Under the pieces are notes generated by a model, which was given only the letters and a program-made list of their open reading frames with translations, did not search any database and had not been told where the DNA came from. Source: JBCDCP01 sp039181495 (GTDB lineage Bacteria > Pseudomonadota > Alphaproteobacteria > Rhizobiales > Tepidamorphaceae). From it: a DNA stretch of 31,737 bases. Both the position numbers and the translations under genes were made by a program. Location: NCBI GenBank assembly GCA_039181495.1, contig JBCDCP010000013.1, positions 1 to 31,737 of the forward strand, given 5' to 3'. Below are positions 16,397 through 24,494 of this stretch, one piece after another. Each line of letters starts with the position of its first letter. Positions within the stretch are counted from its first letter, which is position 1.

Positions 16397-16912
16397 ATGT
16401 CCGATGTCCTGAAGTCAATCGACCGCAATGCCGAACGATGGGCGCTGCTCGTCTTCTACACCATGCTGGTGGCCACGATGTTCATCGAGGTGGTCCGGCG
16501 AGAGTTGTTGGCCTACTCCTCGATCTGGGGGGAGGAAATCGTCCGCTACTCCTTCATCTATCTCGCCTGGATCGGTGCGGCAGCTGCGGTGAAAGAGCGT
16601 GGGCACATCCGCATCGATGTGATCATGCAGTATATCGGGCAGCGGGCGAAAACGCTGCTCTACATCTTCGGCGATCTGGTCATGTTCGCGGTCGCGATCG
16701 TTGCCTTCATCTATTCGCTTGAGACCGTACACGTCTCAGCCAAATTCGGTTCTGTCACCCCCGGACTTCGGATCAGTCAGGTCTGGTTCCTGATGGCGGT
16801 GCCGATCGGATTTGGACTGGTCATTTTCCGTCTCACCCAGTCGCTCCTTCGCGATATCTCCGACCTTCGTGCGGGCCGTCCCGTCTACGAAGGCGACAAG
16901 CTGTTCGACTGA
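16397..16912 (+). CDS. TRAP transporter small membrane subunit (DctQ family)
   Basis: A 171-residue membrane protein with four predicted helices and the DctQ layout. ALLVFYTMLVATMFIEVVRR forms helix 1; SIWGEEIVRYSFIYLAWIG holds the conserved E-E-I/L-xR region. KERGHIRIDV precedes helix 3, and the C-terminus is cytosolic and polar. It pairs with the large DctM subunit to form the sodium-driven permease. The ATG follows GGAAGGGGG. The gap of 111 bases from the binding-protein gene contains the hairpin at 16299-16323. The large subunit starts 10 bases after its stop. Confidence 0.93.
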   Translation: MSDVLKSIDRNAERWALLVFYTMLVATMFIEVVRRELLAYSSIWGEEIVRYSFIYLAWIGAAAAVKERGHIRIDVIMQYIGQRAKTLLYIFGDLVMFAVAIVAFIYSLETVHVSAKFGSVTPGLRISQVWFLMAVPIGFGLVIFRLTQSLLRDISDLRAGRPVYEGDKLFD

Positions 16913-16922
16913 GGGGGCGATC

Positions 16923-18254
16923 ATGCTTTGGCAACAACTTCAACAACAGACCGTCGAGCTAGGCTGGGACTTCTACGCTCCGGTTCTTCTCTTTATCTTA
17001 CTAGTCGCGCTCGCGGTCCCCGTATGGGCGGCGATCGGCGCGGCGGCAACGCTGATGCTGGTTTGGTCCGGTGCACTGCCGCTGACCCTGGTTGGAGAAA
17101 AGCTGTTCAGCGGCATCGACGCCTTCGCGTTGACCGCCGTTCCGCTATTTATTCTGACCGGTGACGCGCTTGTACGAACCGGGCTCAGTCGAAAGTTCCT
17201 CGACGTTGCGGATGCACTGACGCAGTTCGCCAAAGGCGGTTTTGGCTCGGCCACAGTGCTGGTGTGCGGCATGTTCTCGGCGATCTCCGGATCGGATGCG
17301 GCCGGCGCCGCGGCAGTTGGACGGATGACCATCGATCGTCTTGTCGAGAGTGGATATCCGCGCCCCTATGCCTGTGCGCTGGTGGCCGCCGGGGCATGTA
17401 CGGGCATCCTGATTCCGCCTTCGATCGCCTACATAATTATCGGTTTGGTGCTTGGTATCTCAGCCTCGACGCTGTTTCTGGCTGCCGTGGTGCCCGGCTT
17501 GGCGATCCTTGTGTCGATCCTTGTGACAAACATCATCATGAACCGCCTCTATGGCTGGGAGGGTGGCGGCAATATCAGCATGAGCGTTTACTTCTCGCGC
17601 CTTGGCGAGGCGATCCGGTCGGGTTGGTATGCGTTTATCGTGCCGGTGATTATCTTCTACGGGATCTTCTCCGGCCGGCTCACACCGACTGAGGCTGGCG
17701 CAACGGCAGTCGTCGTGACGATCTTCATGGGCTTCCTTCTGGGCACGCTGAGATTGTCGGACTTCCCGGCCATGTTGGTGAGTTCGGCCAAGGTGAACGG
17801 GGTGATTATTCCGATCATCGCGTTCTCCATCCCGCTTGCCGAAGCTCTCGCCATTATCGGTGTGCCGCAAGGCTTTGTGGCCGTGGCGACCGGCATCAGT
17901 GACGAGCCATGGGTGCTCATCATGATGATGGTGTTCGTCTTGATCGCGGCCGGCTGTGTGATGGAGACCACGCCCAACATCGTGATCCTGGCGCCGATCC
18001 TGAAGCCGCTCGCCGACAATATCGGGATGAACGAGATTCAGTTCTGTGTGATGATGATCACCGCGCTGGGGGTCGGGTTCATCACGCCGCCATTGGGACT
18101 CAACTTGTTCGTGGTGGCAGGGCTCACAGGGGAGTCGATCCTCAAGATCGCCTATCGTGCTATTCCGTTTGTCTTCTTCATGCTCTGCGTGACGTTGTTG
18201 ATCGCCTACGTGCCGGCGATTTCGACCTCGTTGCTGCCAGAGATCTACCAGTAG
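16923..18254 (+). CDS. TRAP transporter large permease subunit (DctM family)
   Basis: A 443-residue protein with about 12 hydrophobic segments, the transporting subunit of a TRAP system. Family motifs include FSAISGSDAAGAAAVGRM, ACTGILIPPSIAYIIIG, GRLTPTEAGATAVV and GVGFITPPLGLNLFVVAG. Start choice: ATG 16923 follows a GAGGGGG site and gives the normal N-terminus, while a longer in-frame start at 16812 would lie inside the small-subunit gene. It is predicted to import DHPS with sodium. The HpsN-type dehydrogenase starts seven bases after its stop, so uptake and oxidation are in one transcript. Confidence 0.94.
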   Translation: MLWQQLQQQTVELGWDFYAPVLLFILLVALAVPVWAAIGAAATLMLVWSGALPLTLVGEKLFSGIDAFALTAVPLFILTGDALVRTGLSRKFLDVADALTQFAKGGFGSATVLVCGMFSAISGSDAAGAAAVGRMTIDRLVESGYPRPYACALVAAGACTGILIPPSIAYIIIGLVLGISASTLFLAAVVPGLAILVSILVTNIIMNRLYGWEGGGNISMSVYFSRLGEAIRSGWYAFIVPVIIFYGIFSGRLTPTEAGATAVVVTIFMGFLLGTLRLSDFPAMLVSSAKVNGVIIPIIAFSIPLAEALAIIGVPQGFVAVATGISDEPWVLIMMMVFVLIAAGCVMETTPNIVILAPILKPLADNIGMNEIQFCVMMITALGVGFITPPLGLNLFVVAGLTGESILKIAYRAIPFVFFMLCVTLLIAYVPAISTSLLPEIYQ

Positions 18255-18261
18255 GTCTGAG

Positions 18262-19569
18262 ATGAAAAGAGAATATCTCAAGAAAGCGACGCTGACCTCC
18301 CAGAGCAATGCCGGTGAAGTCACCGGCATCGTTCAGGGCATTCTCGACGACATCGAACAGGGTGGCGACGAGGCAGCACTCAAATACGCCGCCAAATTCG
18401 ACAAGTATGATGGCAACGTCATTCTCACCGCCGAAGAAATTGAAGCCGCTGCGGCGCAGGTGCCTGAGAAGGTCAAGCAGGACATTCACTTTGCCCATGA
18501 CAATGTGAAGCGGTTTGCCGAGGCCCAGAAGGAGACCATCAAAGACATCGAGATCGAGGTTATCCCCGGTCTCATCGCAGGTCAGAAGAGCATCCCGGTT
18601 GACGCTGCAGGTTGTTACATCCCGGGCGGCCGCTACAGCCATATCGCCAGCGCGATCATGACCGTGACCACGGCCAAGGTGGCGGGCTGCAACAGCATTG
18701 TCGCATGCTCGCCGCCGCGCCCAGGCATCGGTATCGCACCTGCCATCATCTATGCCGCCCATATCTGCGGGGCGGATACGATTATCGCCATGGGTGGTGT
18801 TCAGGGCGTCGCGTCGATGGCTTTCGGTCTGTTCGGCCTGCCCAAGGCCAATATCCTGGTGGGGCCAGGCAACCAGTTCGTTGCCGAAGCCAAGCGGATC
18901 CTGTTTGGCCGTGTCGGCATCGACATGTTCGCTGGTCCGACCGACAGCCTCATTCTGGCTGACGAGTCCGCCGATCCGATGATCGTGGCCGCTGATCTCG
19001 TCGGTCAGGCCGAGCATGGCTACAACTCGCCGGTGTGGCTTGTGACTGATGACAGGCCGCTGGCCGAGGAGGTCATGCGCCTGGTGCCGGTGCTTATCGA
19101 TGACCTGCCCGAGACTAACCGGGACAATGCCACTGCGGCCTGGCGCGACTATGGCGAGGTGATCCTTTGTCCCGATCGCGAAGACATGGCAGCCACATCG
19201 GATGCCTATGCGCCCGAACATCTGACCGTGCAGGCGAAAGATCTCGATTGGTGGCTGGATAGGCTGGCTTGCTACGGCTCCTTGTTCCTTGGTGAGGAGA
19301 CCACGGTTGCCTTCGGTGACAAGGCGTCTGGCACCAATCATGTGCTGCCGACATCGGGTGCTGCGACCTATACCGGCGGGCTGTCCGTCCACAAATACAT
19401 GAAGATCGTGACATGGCAGCGTGCGACCCGCGATGGTGCAAAGCCGATTGCCGAGGCGACCGCCCGGATCTCTCGTCTTGAGGGAATGGAAGGTCACGCT
19501 CGCACCGCCGATATCCGGTTGAAGAAGTATTTTCCGGATGAGGAGTTCGACCTGACCGCCAATGAGTGA
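18262..19569 (+). CDS. hpsN: Sulfopropanediol 3-dehydrogenase HpsN (HisD-fold)
   Basis: A 435-residue member of the histidinol-dehydrogenase fold. HpsN oxidises (R)-2,3-dihydroxypropane-1-sulfonate to (R)-sulfolactate in two NAD-dependent steps. The zinc-site residues of the fold are in place: Gln249 and His252 in LVGQAEHG, Asp353 in FGDKASGTNH and the C-terminal His412 in GMEGHARTAD; the APEHL motif (Glu319-His320) is also present. The context decides between HpsN and biosynthetic HisD: it follows a TRAP transporter, precedes two alcohol dehydrogenases and is in the same operon as suyAB, with no his genes nearby. The start has only a weak GGTCTGAG site. Its last eight bases overlap the next gene. 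Other HisD-like polyol oxidases remain a small possibility. Confidence 0.87.
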   Translation: MKREYLKKATLTSQSNAGEVTGIVQGILDDIEQGGDEAALKYAAKFDKYDGNVILTAEEIEAAAAQVPEKVKQDIHFAHDNVKRFAEAQKETIKDIEIEVIPGLIAGQKSIPVDAAGCYIPGGRYSHIASAIMTVTTAKVAGCNSIVACSPPRPGIGIAPAIIYAAHICGADTIIAMGGVQGVASMAFGLFGLPKANILVGPGNQFVAEAKRILFGRVGIDMFAGPTDSLILADESADPMIVAADLVGQAEHGYNSPVWLVTDDRPLAEEVMRLVPVLIDDLPETNRDNATAAWRDYGEVILCPDREDMAATSDAYAPEHLTVQAKDLDWWLDRLACYGSLFLGEETTVAFGDKASGTNHVLPTSGAATYTGGLSVHKYMKIVTWQRATRDGAKPIAEATARISRLEGMEGHARTADIRLKKYFPDEEFDLTANE

Positions 19570-20335
19570 TGTGCCTCAAGATGCGGCGACTGTGTTCTCG
19601 GTTGCCGGGCGCGTGGCGTGCGTCACCGGTGCGAGCGCTGGTTTGGGCCGGCGCGCGGCAACGGTCTTGGCGCGTGCCGGAGCGCATGTCGTTGGCGTTG
19701 CCCGCAGGCAGGAGGCGCTCGTCGACTGGCAGTCGGAAGCAGGTGGCAGCACGGCGACCGTTGTGGCCGATGTTGGCGACAAGTCCGCGCTTGACGATAT
19801 AGCCCAGCAGGTAATCGAGCATTTCGGTCCGCCGGGGATTGTCATTCATGCAGCCGGCATCAACACCCGCGAGTTGGCGGACGAGGTCACGCCCGAAGGC
19901 TGGGATGCAACGATTGATCTCAATCTTGCGGCGCCATTTTTTCTGAGTCAGGCCTTTGTGCCGGCCATGAAACAGACCGGCTGGGGGCGCATTGTGACAT
20001 TTGCGTCCTTGCAGACCACGCGCGCCTTTCCCGGCGGGCTGGCCTATGGCGCTTCGAAGGGCGGCATCGCCCAACTTACGCGGGCCATGGCGGAAGCCTG
20101 GTCGGCATACGGCATCAACAGCAACGCCGTTGGGCCGGGGTTTTTTCCGACCGAGCTGACCGGCCCGGTCTTCGACGATCCTGAGCGGTCGGCACGTAAT
20201 GCGGCGCAGACATGCATCGGACGCAACGGTGAACTGGCTGACATCGACGGACCAATTCTGTTCCTGTGTTCACAGGCATCAGCCTATGTGACGGGTCAGG
20301 TGCTGATGGTCGATGGAGGGTTCACGGCCAAATGA
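19562..20335 (+). CDS. hpsO: SDR-family dehydrogenase (HpsO-like)
   Basis: A 257-residue classical short-chain dehydrogenase. The cofactor motif TGASAGLG is near residue 21, NAG-like HAAGIN follows near 97, the catalytic Tyr-Lys is YGASK with a Ser in TFASLQ, and the C-terminus is the usual VTGQVLMVDGGF. It resembles gluconate 5-dehydrogenase-type enzymes. In the C. pinatubonensis DHPS pathway, two dehydrogenases (HpsO and HpsP) interconvert the DHPS enantiomers through the 2-keto compound, and this gene sits at the matching place. It overlaps hpsN by eight bases and the next gene by four (ATGA). The family is certain; the substrate is inferred from context, and the O/P lettering is tentative. 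Confidence 0.82.
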   Translation: MSDVPQDAATVFSVAGRVACVTGASAGLGRRAATVLARAGAHVVGVARRQEALVDWQSEAGGSTATVVADVGDKSALDDIAQQVIEHFGPPGIVIHAAGINTRELADEVTPEGWDATIDLNLAAPFFLSQAFVPAMKQTGWGRIVTFASLQTTRAFPGGLAYGASKGGIAQLTRAMAEAWSAYGINSNAVGPGFFPTELTGPVFDDPERSARNAAQTCIGRNGELADIDGPILFLCSQASAYVTGQVLMVDGGFTAK

Positions 20336-21336
20336 AGGCGCTTGTCTACACAGGACCTGAGGAGCTGGCCTTCCAGCCCGTCCCTGATCCGGTGACGGAG
20401 GAGGGTGATCTCCTGATCCGGGTCGACAGTGTCGGCATCTGCGGCTCGGATATGCATGCCTATCTTGGGCATGACGAGCGCCGGCCGGCACCGCTGATTC
20501 TTGGCCACGAGGGTGCCGGGACAGTGGTGGGTGGCCCGCAGGATGGTCAACGGGTGACGATCAATCCTCTGGTGACGGATCCGGAAAGTGCTGCGAGCCG
20601 ATCGGGTCGTGAAAACCTGTGTCCCTCACGGCAGATCATCTCGATGCCGCCGCGTGAGGGGGCTTTCGCGCAGTTTGTGTCGATGCCCGAGCGCAATCTC
20701 GTGACCGTGCCCGAACACATAACCCTTGAGCAGGCGGCACTGGCCGAACCGATTGCGGTGAGCTGGCATGCCGTCAAGCTCGGCCTCAAGGCCATGCATC
20801 CGGCCAATGAACATCGCGCCCATGTGATTGGTGGTGGTGCCATCGGTGTGGCCGCCGCGCTGTCCTTGCGGGCCATGGGTGTCGAGCAGGTTACACTCGC
20901 CGAGCCCAACGCTGCGCGCGCAACATATCTTGCAGACACTTGCGGCATCCACATCGAGAATGAACCAAGCGGTGATATCCCGCTTGTCATCGATGCCGTC
21001 GGCTTTGGCGGGACCCGTGCCGCCGCGTCTGCCATGGTAAGCCCCGGTGGCGTCATCGTGCATATTGGTCTTGGGTGCGCTGAAGGCGGGCTCGACATTC
21101 GCCGTGTGACGTTGCAGGAAATCACCTTCATCGGCGCCTATACCTATACCGCGCAGGATTTTCGCGACACCTGTGCGGCGATGTTCGATGGGCGCCTTGG
21201 TGCGCTCGACTGGGTAGAAAGCCGGCCGCTGGACGAAGGTGCACGGGCTTTCGAAGATATCCGCCAAGGCCGCGTTGCGGCTCCCAAAATTGTTCTGAAA
21301 CCACACGCCACAAATCACACCTCAAGGGAGGAATGA
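20332..21336 (+). CDS. hpsP: Zinc-type alcohol dehydrogenase (HpsP-like), structural zinc site lost
   Basis: A 334-residue medium-chain dehydrogenase. Catalytic zinc ligands are present: Cys37 in GICGSD, His59-Glu60 in LGHEGAG and the Glu of LAEPIAV. The NAD-binding motif is IGGGAIGVAAAL. In the second (structural) zinc lobe, the four-cysteine pattern C-x2-C-x2-C-x7-C is occupied by Asp83, Ser86, Ser89 and Cys97, so that zinc is probably absent. The start at ATG 20332 overlaps the SDR stop (ATGA) and replaces a longer in-frame start at 20266. With the SDR it probably converts (S)-DHPS to (R)-DHPS via the ketone. The substrate is inferred from the operon. suyA begins directly after its stop. 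Confidence 0.82.
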   Translation: MKALVYTGPEELAFQPVPDPVTEEGDLLIRVDSVGICGSDMHAYLGHDERRPAPLILGHEGAGTVVGGPQDGQRVTINPLVTDPESAASRSGRENLCPSRQIISMPPREGAFAQFVSMPERNLVTVPEHITLEQAALAEPIAVSWHAVKLGLKAMHPANEHRAHVIGGGAIGVAAALSLRAMGVEQVTLAEPNAARATYLADTCGIHIENEPSGDIPLVIDAVGFGGTRAAASAMVSPGGVIVHIGLGCAEGGLDIRRVTLQEITFIGAYTYTAQDFRDTCAAMFDGRLGALDWVESRPLDEGARAFEDIRQGRVAAPKIVLKPHATNHTSREE

Positions 21337-21627
21337 ATGTCTGAAATACCCCATCTTCTCGTGCATGAGCACGATGACAATGTCGGGGTCGTCGTCGTTG
21401 AAGGGCTGAAGGCCGGGACCGACATGCTGTGCTGTATCACGCATGACAACTCGACCTTCCGGCTGACCGCCAATGCGGATGTGCCGATCGGTCACAAGAT
21501 TGCGCTCAAGGATTTCAAGGAAGGTGATACCGCCATCAAGTATGGCGAAGACATCGGCAAGATCATCGCCGACATCGCCAAAGGCGACCACCTCCACACC
21601 CACAATTGCAAGACCAAGCGCTGGTAA
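21337..21627 (+). CDS. suyA: (2R)-sulfolactate sulfo-lyase, small subunit SuyA
   Basis: A 96-residue protein with the SAF-like fold of the N-terminal part of altronate dehydratases (HEHDDNVGVVVVEGLKAG, ADVPIGHKIALKDFKEGD, KYGEDIGKIIADIAKGDHLHTHN). With SuyB it forms the enzyme that splits (R)-sulfolactate into pyruvate and sulfite, releasing the carbon for growth. The ATG immediately follows the preceding TGA, and its AAGGGAGG site lies inside the end of the upstream gene, so translation is coupled. UxaA-type sugar-acid dehydratase halves look alike; the hps context and the separate small subunit support SuyA. Confidence 0.9.
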   Translation: MSEIPHLLVHEHDDNVGVVVVEGLKAGTDMLCCITHDNSTFRLTANADVPIGHKIALKDFKEGDTAIKYGEDIGKIIADIAKGDHLHTHNCKTKRW

Positions 21628-21639
21628 GGAGCTGGACCG

Positions 21640-22821
21640 ATGGCATCGAAATACTCAAACAGAACCGTCCAGGCATACCGGCGCGAGAATGGCCGGGTCG
21701 GCGTACGCAACCATGTGGTCATCCTGCCGCTGGACGACATTTCCAATGCAGCCTGCGAGGCAGTGGCCAACAACATCAAGGGCACGATGGCGATCCCGCA
21801 TGCCTATGGACGGCTTCAGTTCGGCGAGGATCTGGAACTGCATTTCCGTACCCTCATCGGCACCGGGGCCAATCCCAATGTGGCTGCATGCGTGGTGATT
21901 GGCATCGAGCCCAGTTGGACCAAACGTGTGGTGGACGGCATCGCCGAGACCGGGAAACCCGTCATCGGTTTCTCGATCGAGCAGAATGGCGACCTCAAAA
22001 CCATCATGGATGCGAGCCGGAAGGCCAAGGAGTACGTCCACTTCGCCAGCGAGTTGCAGCGTGAGGAATGCTCAATCTCGGAGATCTGGGTGTCGACCAA
22101 ATGCGGTGAGAGCGACACAACCACGGGTCTCGGCTCGTGCCCCACGGTCGGCAACATGTATGACAAGCTTCTGCCTGAAGGGATTACCGGTTTCTTCGGT
22201 GAAACGTCTGAAATCACCGGTGCAGAGCACATCTGCCAGAAGCGCGCGATCAATGAAGAGGTCGGCGAGCGCTGGCACAAGATGTGGAAGGCCTATCAGG
22301 ACGACGTCATCTTTGCCCATCAGACCGACGACCTCTCCGACAGCCAGCCGACCAAGGGCAACATCGAGGGCGGCCTGACAACGATCGAAGAAAAGGCGCT
22401 GGGCAACCTCGAGAAGATCGGCAGAACATCGAAATACATCGATATCCTGGAGCCTGCCGAGCAGCCGAAATCCGGCAACGGTCTCTACTTCATGGATTCG
22501 TCATCGGCTGCAGCGGAATGCGTTACGCTGATGGCGGCTGGCGGTGCCGTCATTCACACCTTCCCGACGGGGCAGGGCAATGTCGTCGGCAATCCGATCG
22601 TGCCTGTCGTCAAGATCACTGCCAACCCGCGCACGGTCAGGACCATGAGCGAGCATGTCGACGTCGACGTGTCGGGCATCCTCCGCCGCGAGATGACCAT
22701 CGATGAGGCCGGTGATGAGTTGATCGACATGATCTGCCGAACCGCCAATGGCCGCAACACGGCGGCCGAAGCGCTGGGTCACCGCGAGTTTTCAATGACC
22801 AAGCTGTATCGCAGCGCCTAA
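21640..22821 (+). CDS. suyB: (2R)-sulfolactate sulfo-lyase, large subunit SuyB
   Basis: A 393-residue catalytic subunit of the UxaA/altronate-dehydratase C-terminal family. It starts MASKYSNRTVQAYRRENGRVGVRNHVVILP, with TAAGGAG as ribosome binding site. The family's metal-cluster region includes STKCGESDTTTGLGSCPT (about 151-168), followed by GNIEGGLTTIEEKALGN and FPTGQGNVVGNPIVPVVKI. The enzyme removes the sulfonate group of (R)-sulfolactate, giving pyruvate and sulfite. It lies 12 bases after suyA. Altronate or galactarate dehydratase is the alternative reading, but no hexuronate genes are nearby and the operon encodes the sulfolactate-forming HpsN. Confidence 0.91.
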   Translation: MASKYSNRTVQAYRRENGRVGVRNHVVILPLDDISNAACEAVANNIKGTMAIPHAYGRLQFGEDLELHFRTLIGTGANPNVAACVVIGIEPSWTKRVVDGIAETGKPVIGFSIEQNGDLKTIMDASRKAKEYVHFASELQREECSISEIWVSTKCGESDTTTGLGSCPTVGNMYDKLLPEGITGFFGETSEITGAEHICQKRAINEEVGERWHKMWKAYQDDVIFAHQTDDLSDSQPTKGNIEGGLTTIEEKALGNLEKIGRTSKYIDILEPAEQPKSGNGLYFMDSSSAAAECVTLMAAGGAVIHTFPTGQGNVVGNPIVPVVKITANPRTVRTMSEHVDVDVSGILRREMTIDEAGDELIDMICRTANGRNTAAEALGHREFSMTKLYRSA

Positions 22822-22875
22822 TCCAGGCCATCGGTGCGGTCGCAACCGGCCGCCCCGTTCTTGTTCGGAGCACTC

Positions 22876-23879
22876 ATGGACGACACAACGCGCCTCAGCC
22901 TGGGCGAGGCCAGGGAGCTTATAGGTCGCGCGCTAAGGGCAAGCGGGGTTTCTGCAGCTGCGGCGGAGAGTGTCGCCGCAGCCCTGGTTGCTGCCGAAGC
23001 CGAAGGGCAGGTCGGCCATGGCTTCTCCCGGCTTGAAGACTATGCGGCCCAGGTCCGCTCCGGCAAAGTCAATCCGGACGCTGATGTGACGGTCGAGGCC
23101 GTTTTGCCAGCGGCGCTACTGGTCGATGCTGACCACGGTTTTGCCTATCCCGCCATGGACCGCGCGATTGCCGAGGGTGCCAAGGTCGCCGAACGGCTTG
23201 GCACAGCGAGCATGGCGATCACGCGCTCGCACCATTGCGGTGCGCTGTCTGTTCAGGTGGAAAAACTCGCGCGCCATGGGCTTGTCGGCATGATGTTTGC
23301 CAATGCGCCTGCGGCGATTGCCCCCTGGGGCGCCAAGACGCCGGTCTTCGGCACCAACCCGATTGCCTTTGCAGCGCCCCGGAGCAGCGGCACGCCGTTG
23401 GTCATTGATCTGTCTCTGTCGCGGGTTGCCCGCGGCAAGGTGATGCATGCCAAGAAGTCCGGCACAACAATCCCCGACAATTGGGCGCTTGATGTGGAGG
23501 GAAACCCCACCACCGATCCCGAGGCGGCGCTGAAGGGCTCGATGCTGCCGATCGGCGAGGCAAAAGGGACGGCGCTGGCGTTGATGGTCGAGATTCTCTC
23601 TGCCGTCATGACAGGCGCAGTGCTGAGACGGGGGCATCGTCCTTTTTTGACGCCGACGGCCCGCCGCCCGGCGTGGGACAATTCATGATCGCCATGAAGC
23701 CGCAAAGCGCCGATGCGTTCACCTCCAGGATCGAGACGCTGCTGTCGAACATCACGGCGCTGGACGGTGCCCGGCTACCCGGTGCACGCAGGATTGAGGC
23801 GATTGCCAAAGCCGAGCGCGAAGGCATCGCCGTACCGAACCGCTACATCGAAGCCGCGCAACGTTTGGCAGCCGGCTAG
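22876..23879 (+). pseudogene. comC: ComC-like sulfolactate dehydrogenase (Ldh_2 family), frameshifted
   Basis: A malate/L-lactate-dehydrogenase-type (Ldh_2) gene split between two frames. The first part, from ATG 22876 (MDDTTRLSLGEARELIG), has EGQVGHGFSRLEDYAAQ, the catalytic-His region SHHCGALS and GTNPIAFAAP. It stays in frame to about SAVMTGAVL, then reads out of register to a stop at 23688. The -1 frame resumes the family sequence as ASSFFDADGPPPGVGQFMI and ends at 23879. The span of 1004 bases is one short of an intact 334-residue gene, consistent with a single lost base near 23627. ComC reduces sulfopyruvate to (R)-sulfolactate, supplying SuyAB. Disruption may be real, a sequencing error, or bypassed by slippage at TTTTTTG (23643-23649). 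Confidence 0.8.
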
Positions 23880-23880
23880 A

Positions 23881-23897
23881 GCTCTCAGGAAGAGAGC
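23881..23897 (+). terminator. Short hairpin after comC
   Basis: GCTCTC (23881-23886), AGGAA, then GAGAGC (23892-23897) form a 6-bp stem directly after the comC stop. No T-run follows, so it may be a weak attenuator or an RNA-stability element, not a full terminator. It separates comC from the universal stress protein genes. Confidence 0.35.
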
Positions 23898-23900
23898 CAA

Positions 23901-23913
23901 GCTTAGGCCGGTT
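23901..23913 (+). repeat. 13-bp direct repeat, right copy
   Basis: GCTTAGGCCGGTT, identical to 13645-13657 and in the same orientation, lies 21 bases after the comC stop. With the left copy it encloses lacI through comC. Confidence 0.5.
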
Positions 23914-23968
23914 TGTCCTTGCCGGCGATACGACGTTCAGATTCAAGACCCCACGAAAGGTGGATCAC

Positions 23969-24382
23969 ATGTACCAGCATATTCTTGTTCCGGTAGCGCT
24001 CGACCATGAGGGCATGACCGCAAAGAAGCTCGATCTCGCCCGCAACATGCTTTCGAAGGGCGGGCGGATCACACTGCTGACGGTGCTCGAAGATGTCCCC
24101 GCATTCGTGACGGAATTTGTCGACCTCAAACCCGAAAATCACCTCAAGGACAACATTCGCAGCAAGCTGCGGTCGGTCGCCTGTGATGCGGACGACATTG
24201 CGTGCGAGGTGGTAACGGGCAAAGCTGGCGTGGCGATCTCGCAATTCGCTCAACAGCACCAGGCGGATCTTATCATTGTGGGATCGCACAAGCCGGGTGT
24301 GCAGGACTACTTCCTCGGCTCGACAGCTGCCCGTGTCGTTCGGCGTGCACCGTGCTCGGTGCATGTGTTACGCGAAGGCTGA
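23969..24382 (+). CDS. Universal stress protein, TeaD-like (copy 1)
   Basis: A 137-residue UspA-domain protein starting MYQHILVPVALDHEG. The nucleotide-binding C-terminal motif is VGSHKPG followed by YFLGSTAARVVRRAPCSVHV, as in the ATP-binding UspA subgroup that includes TeaD. TeaD of Halomonas binds ATP and regulates the TeaABC TRAP transporter, so a role near the TRAP system here is reasonable but inferred. GAAAGG lies eight bases before the ATG at 23969; a GTG at 23960 would add three residues. It may be read from the hps operon through the weak hairpin or from its own promoter. Confidence 0.9.
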   Translation: MYQHILVPVALDHEGMTAKKLDLARNMLSKGGRITLLTVLEDVPAFVTEFVDLKPENHLKDNIRSKLRSVACDADDIACEVVTGKAGVAISQFAQQHQADLIIVGSHKPGVQDYFLGSTAARVVRRAPCSVHVLREG

Positions 24383-24494
24383 CACGCACTCTACGGCGAC
24401 CTCTCCGAAAGTCCGGGCTGATTCAATGCCGTGTCTGTGGCCCTATTGCCGTGAGAGTTCGCTTTTTAGAGGGTGGGCTGCAGGAGGCACTTCA

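Noticed and set aside
18178..19497. Minus-strand ORF of 439 codons opposite hpsN
   Set aside because: It is a shadow of hpsN, with histidine- and arginine-rich composition typical of antisense frames.
18262..19569. Calling the HisD-fold gene histidinol dehydrogenase of histidine synthesis
   Set aside because: It keeps the zinc residues but lies between a TRAP transporter and alcohol dehydrogenases with suyAB downstream and no his genes; HpsN is the better reading.
21337..22821. Calling suyAB altronate or galactarate dehydratase
   Set aside because: The fold is shared, but the small and large parts are separate genes in a sulfonate operon and no hexuronate genes are present.
23643..23649. 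Programmed -1 frameshifting at TTTTTTG as the main explanation for the split comC gene
   Set aside because: The -1 frame already matches the family upstream of the heptamer (ASSFF), so the loss of register happened earlier, near 23627; slippage could only be a partial rescue.
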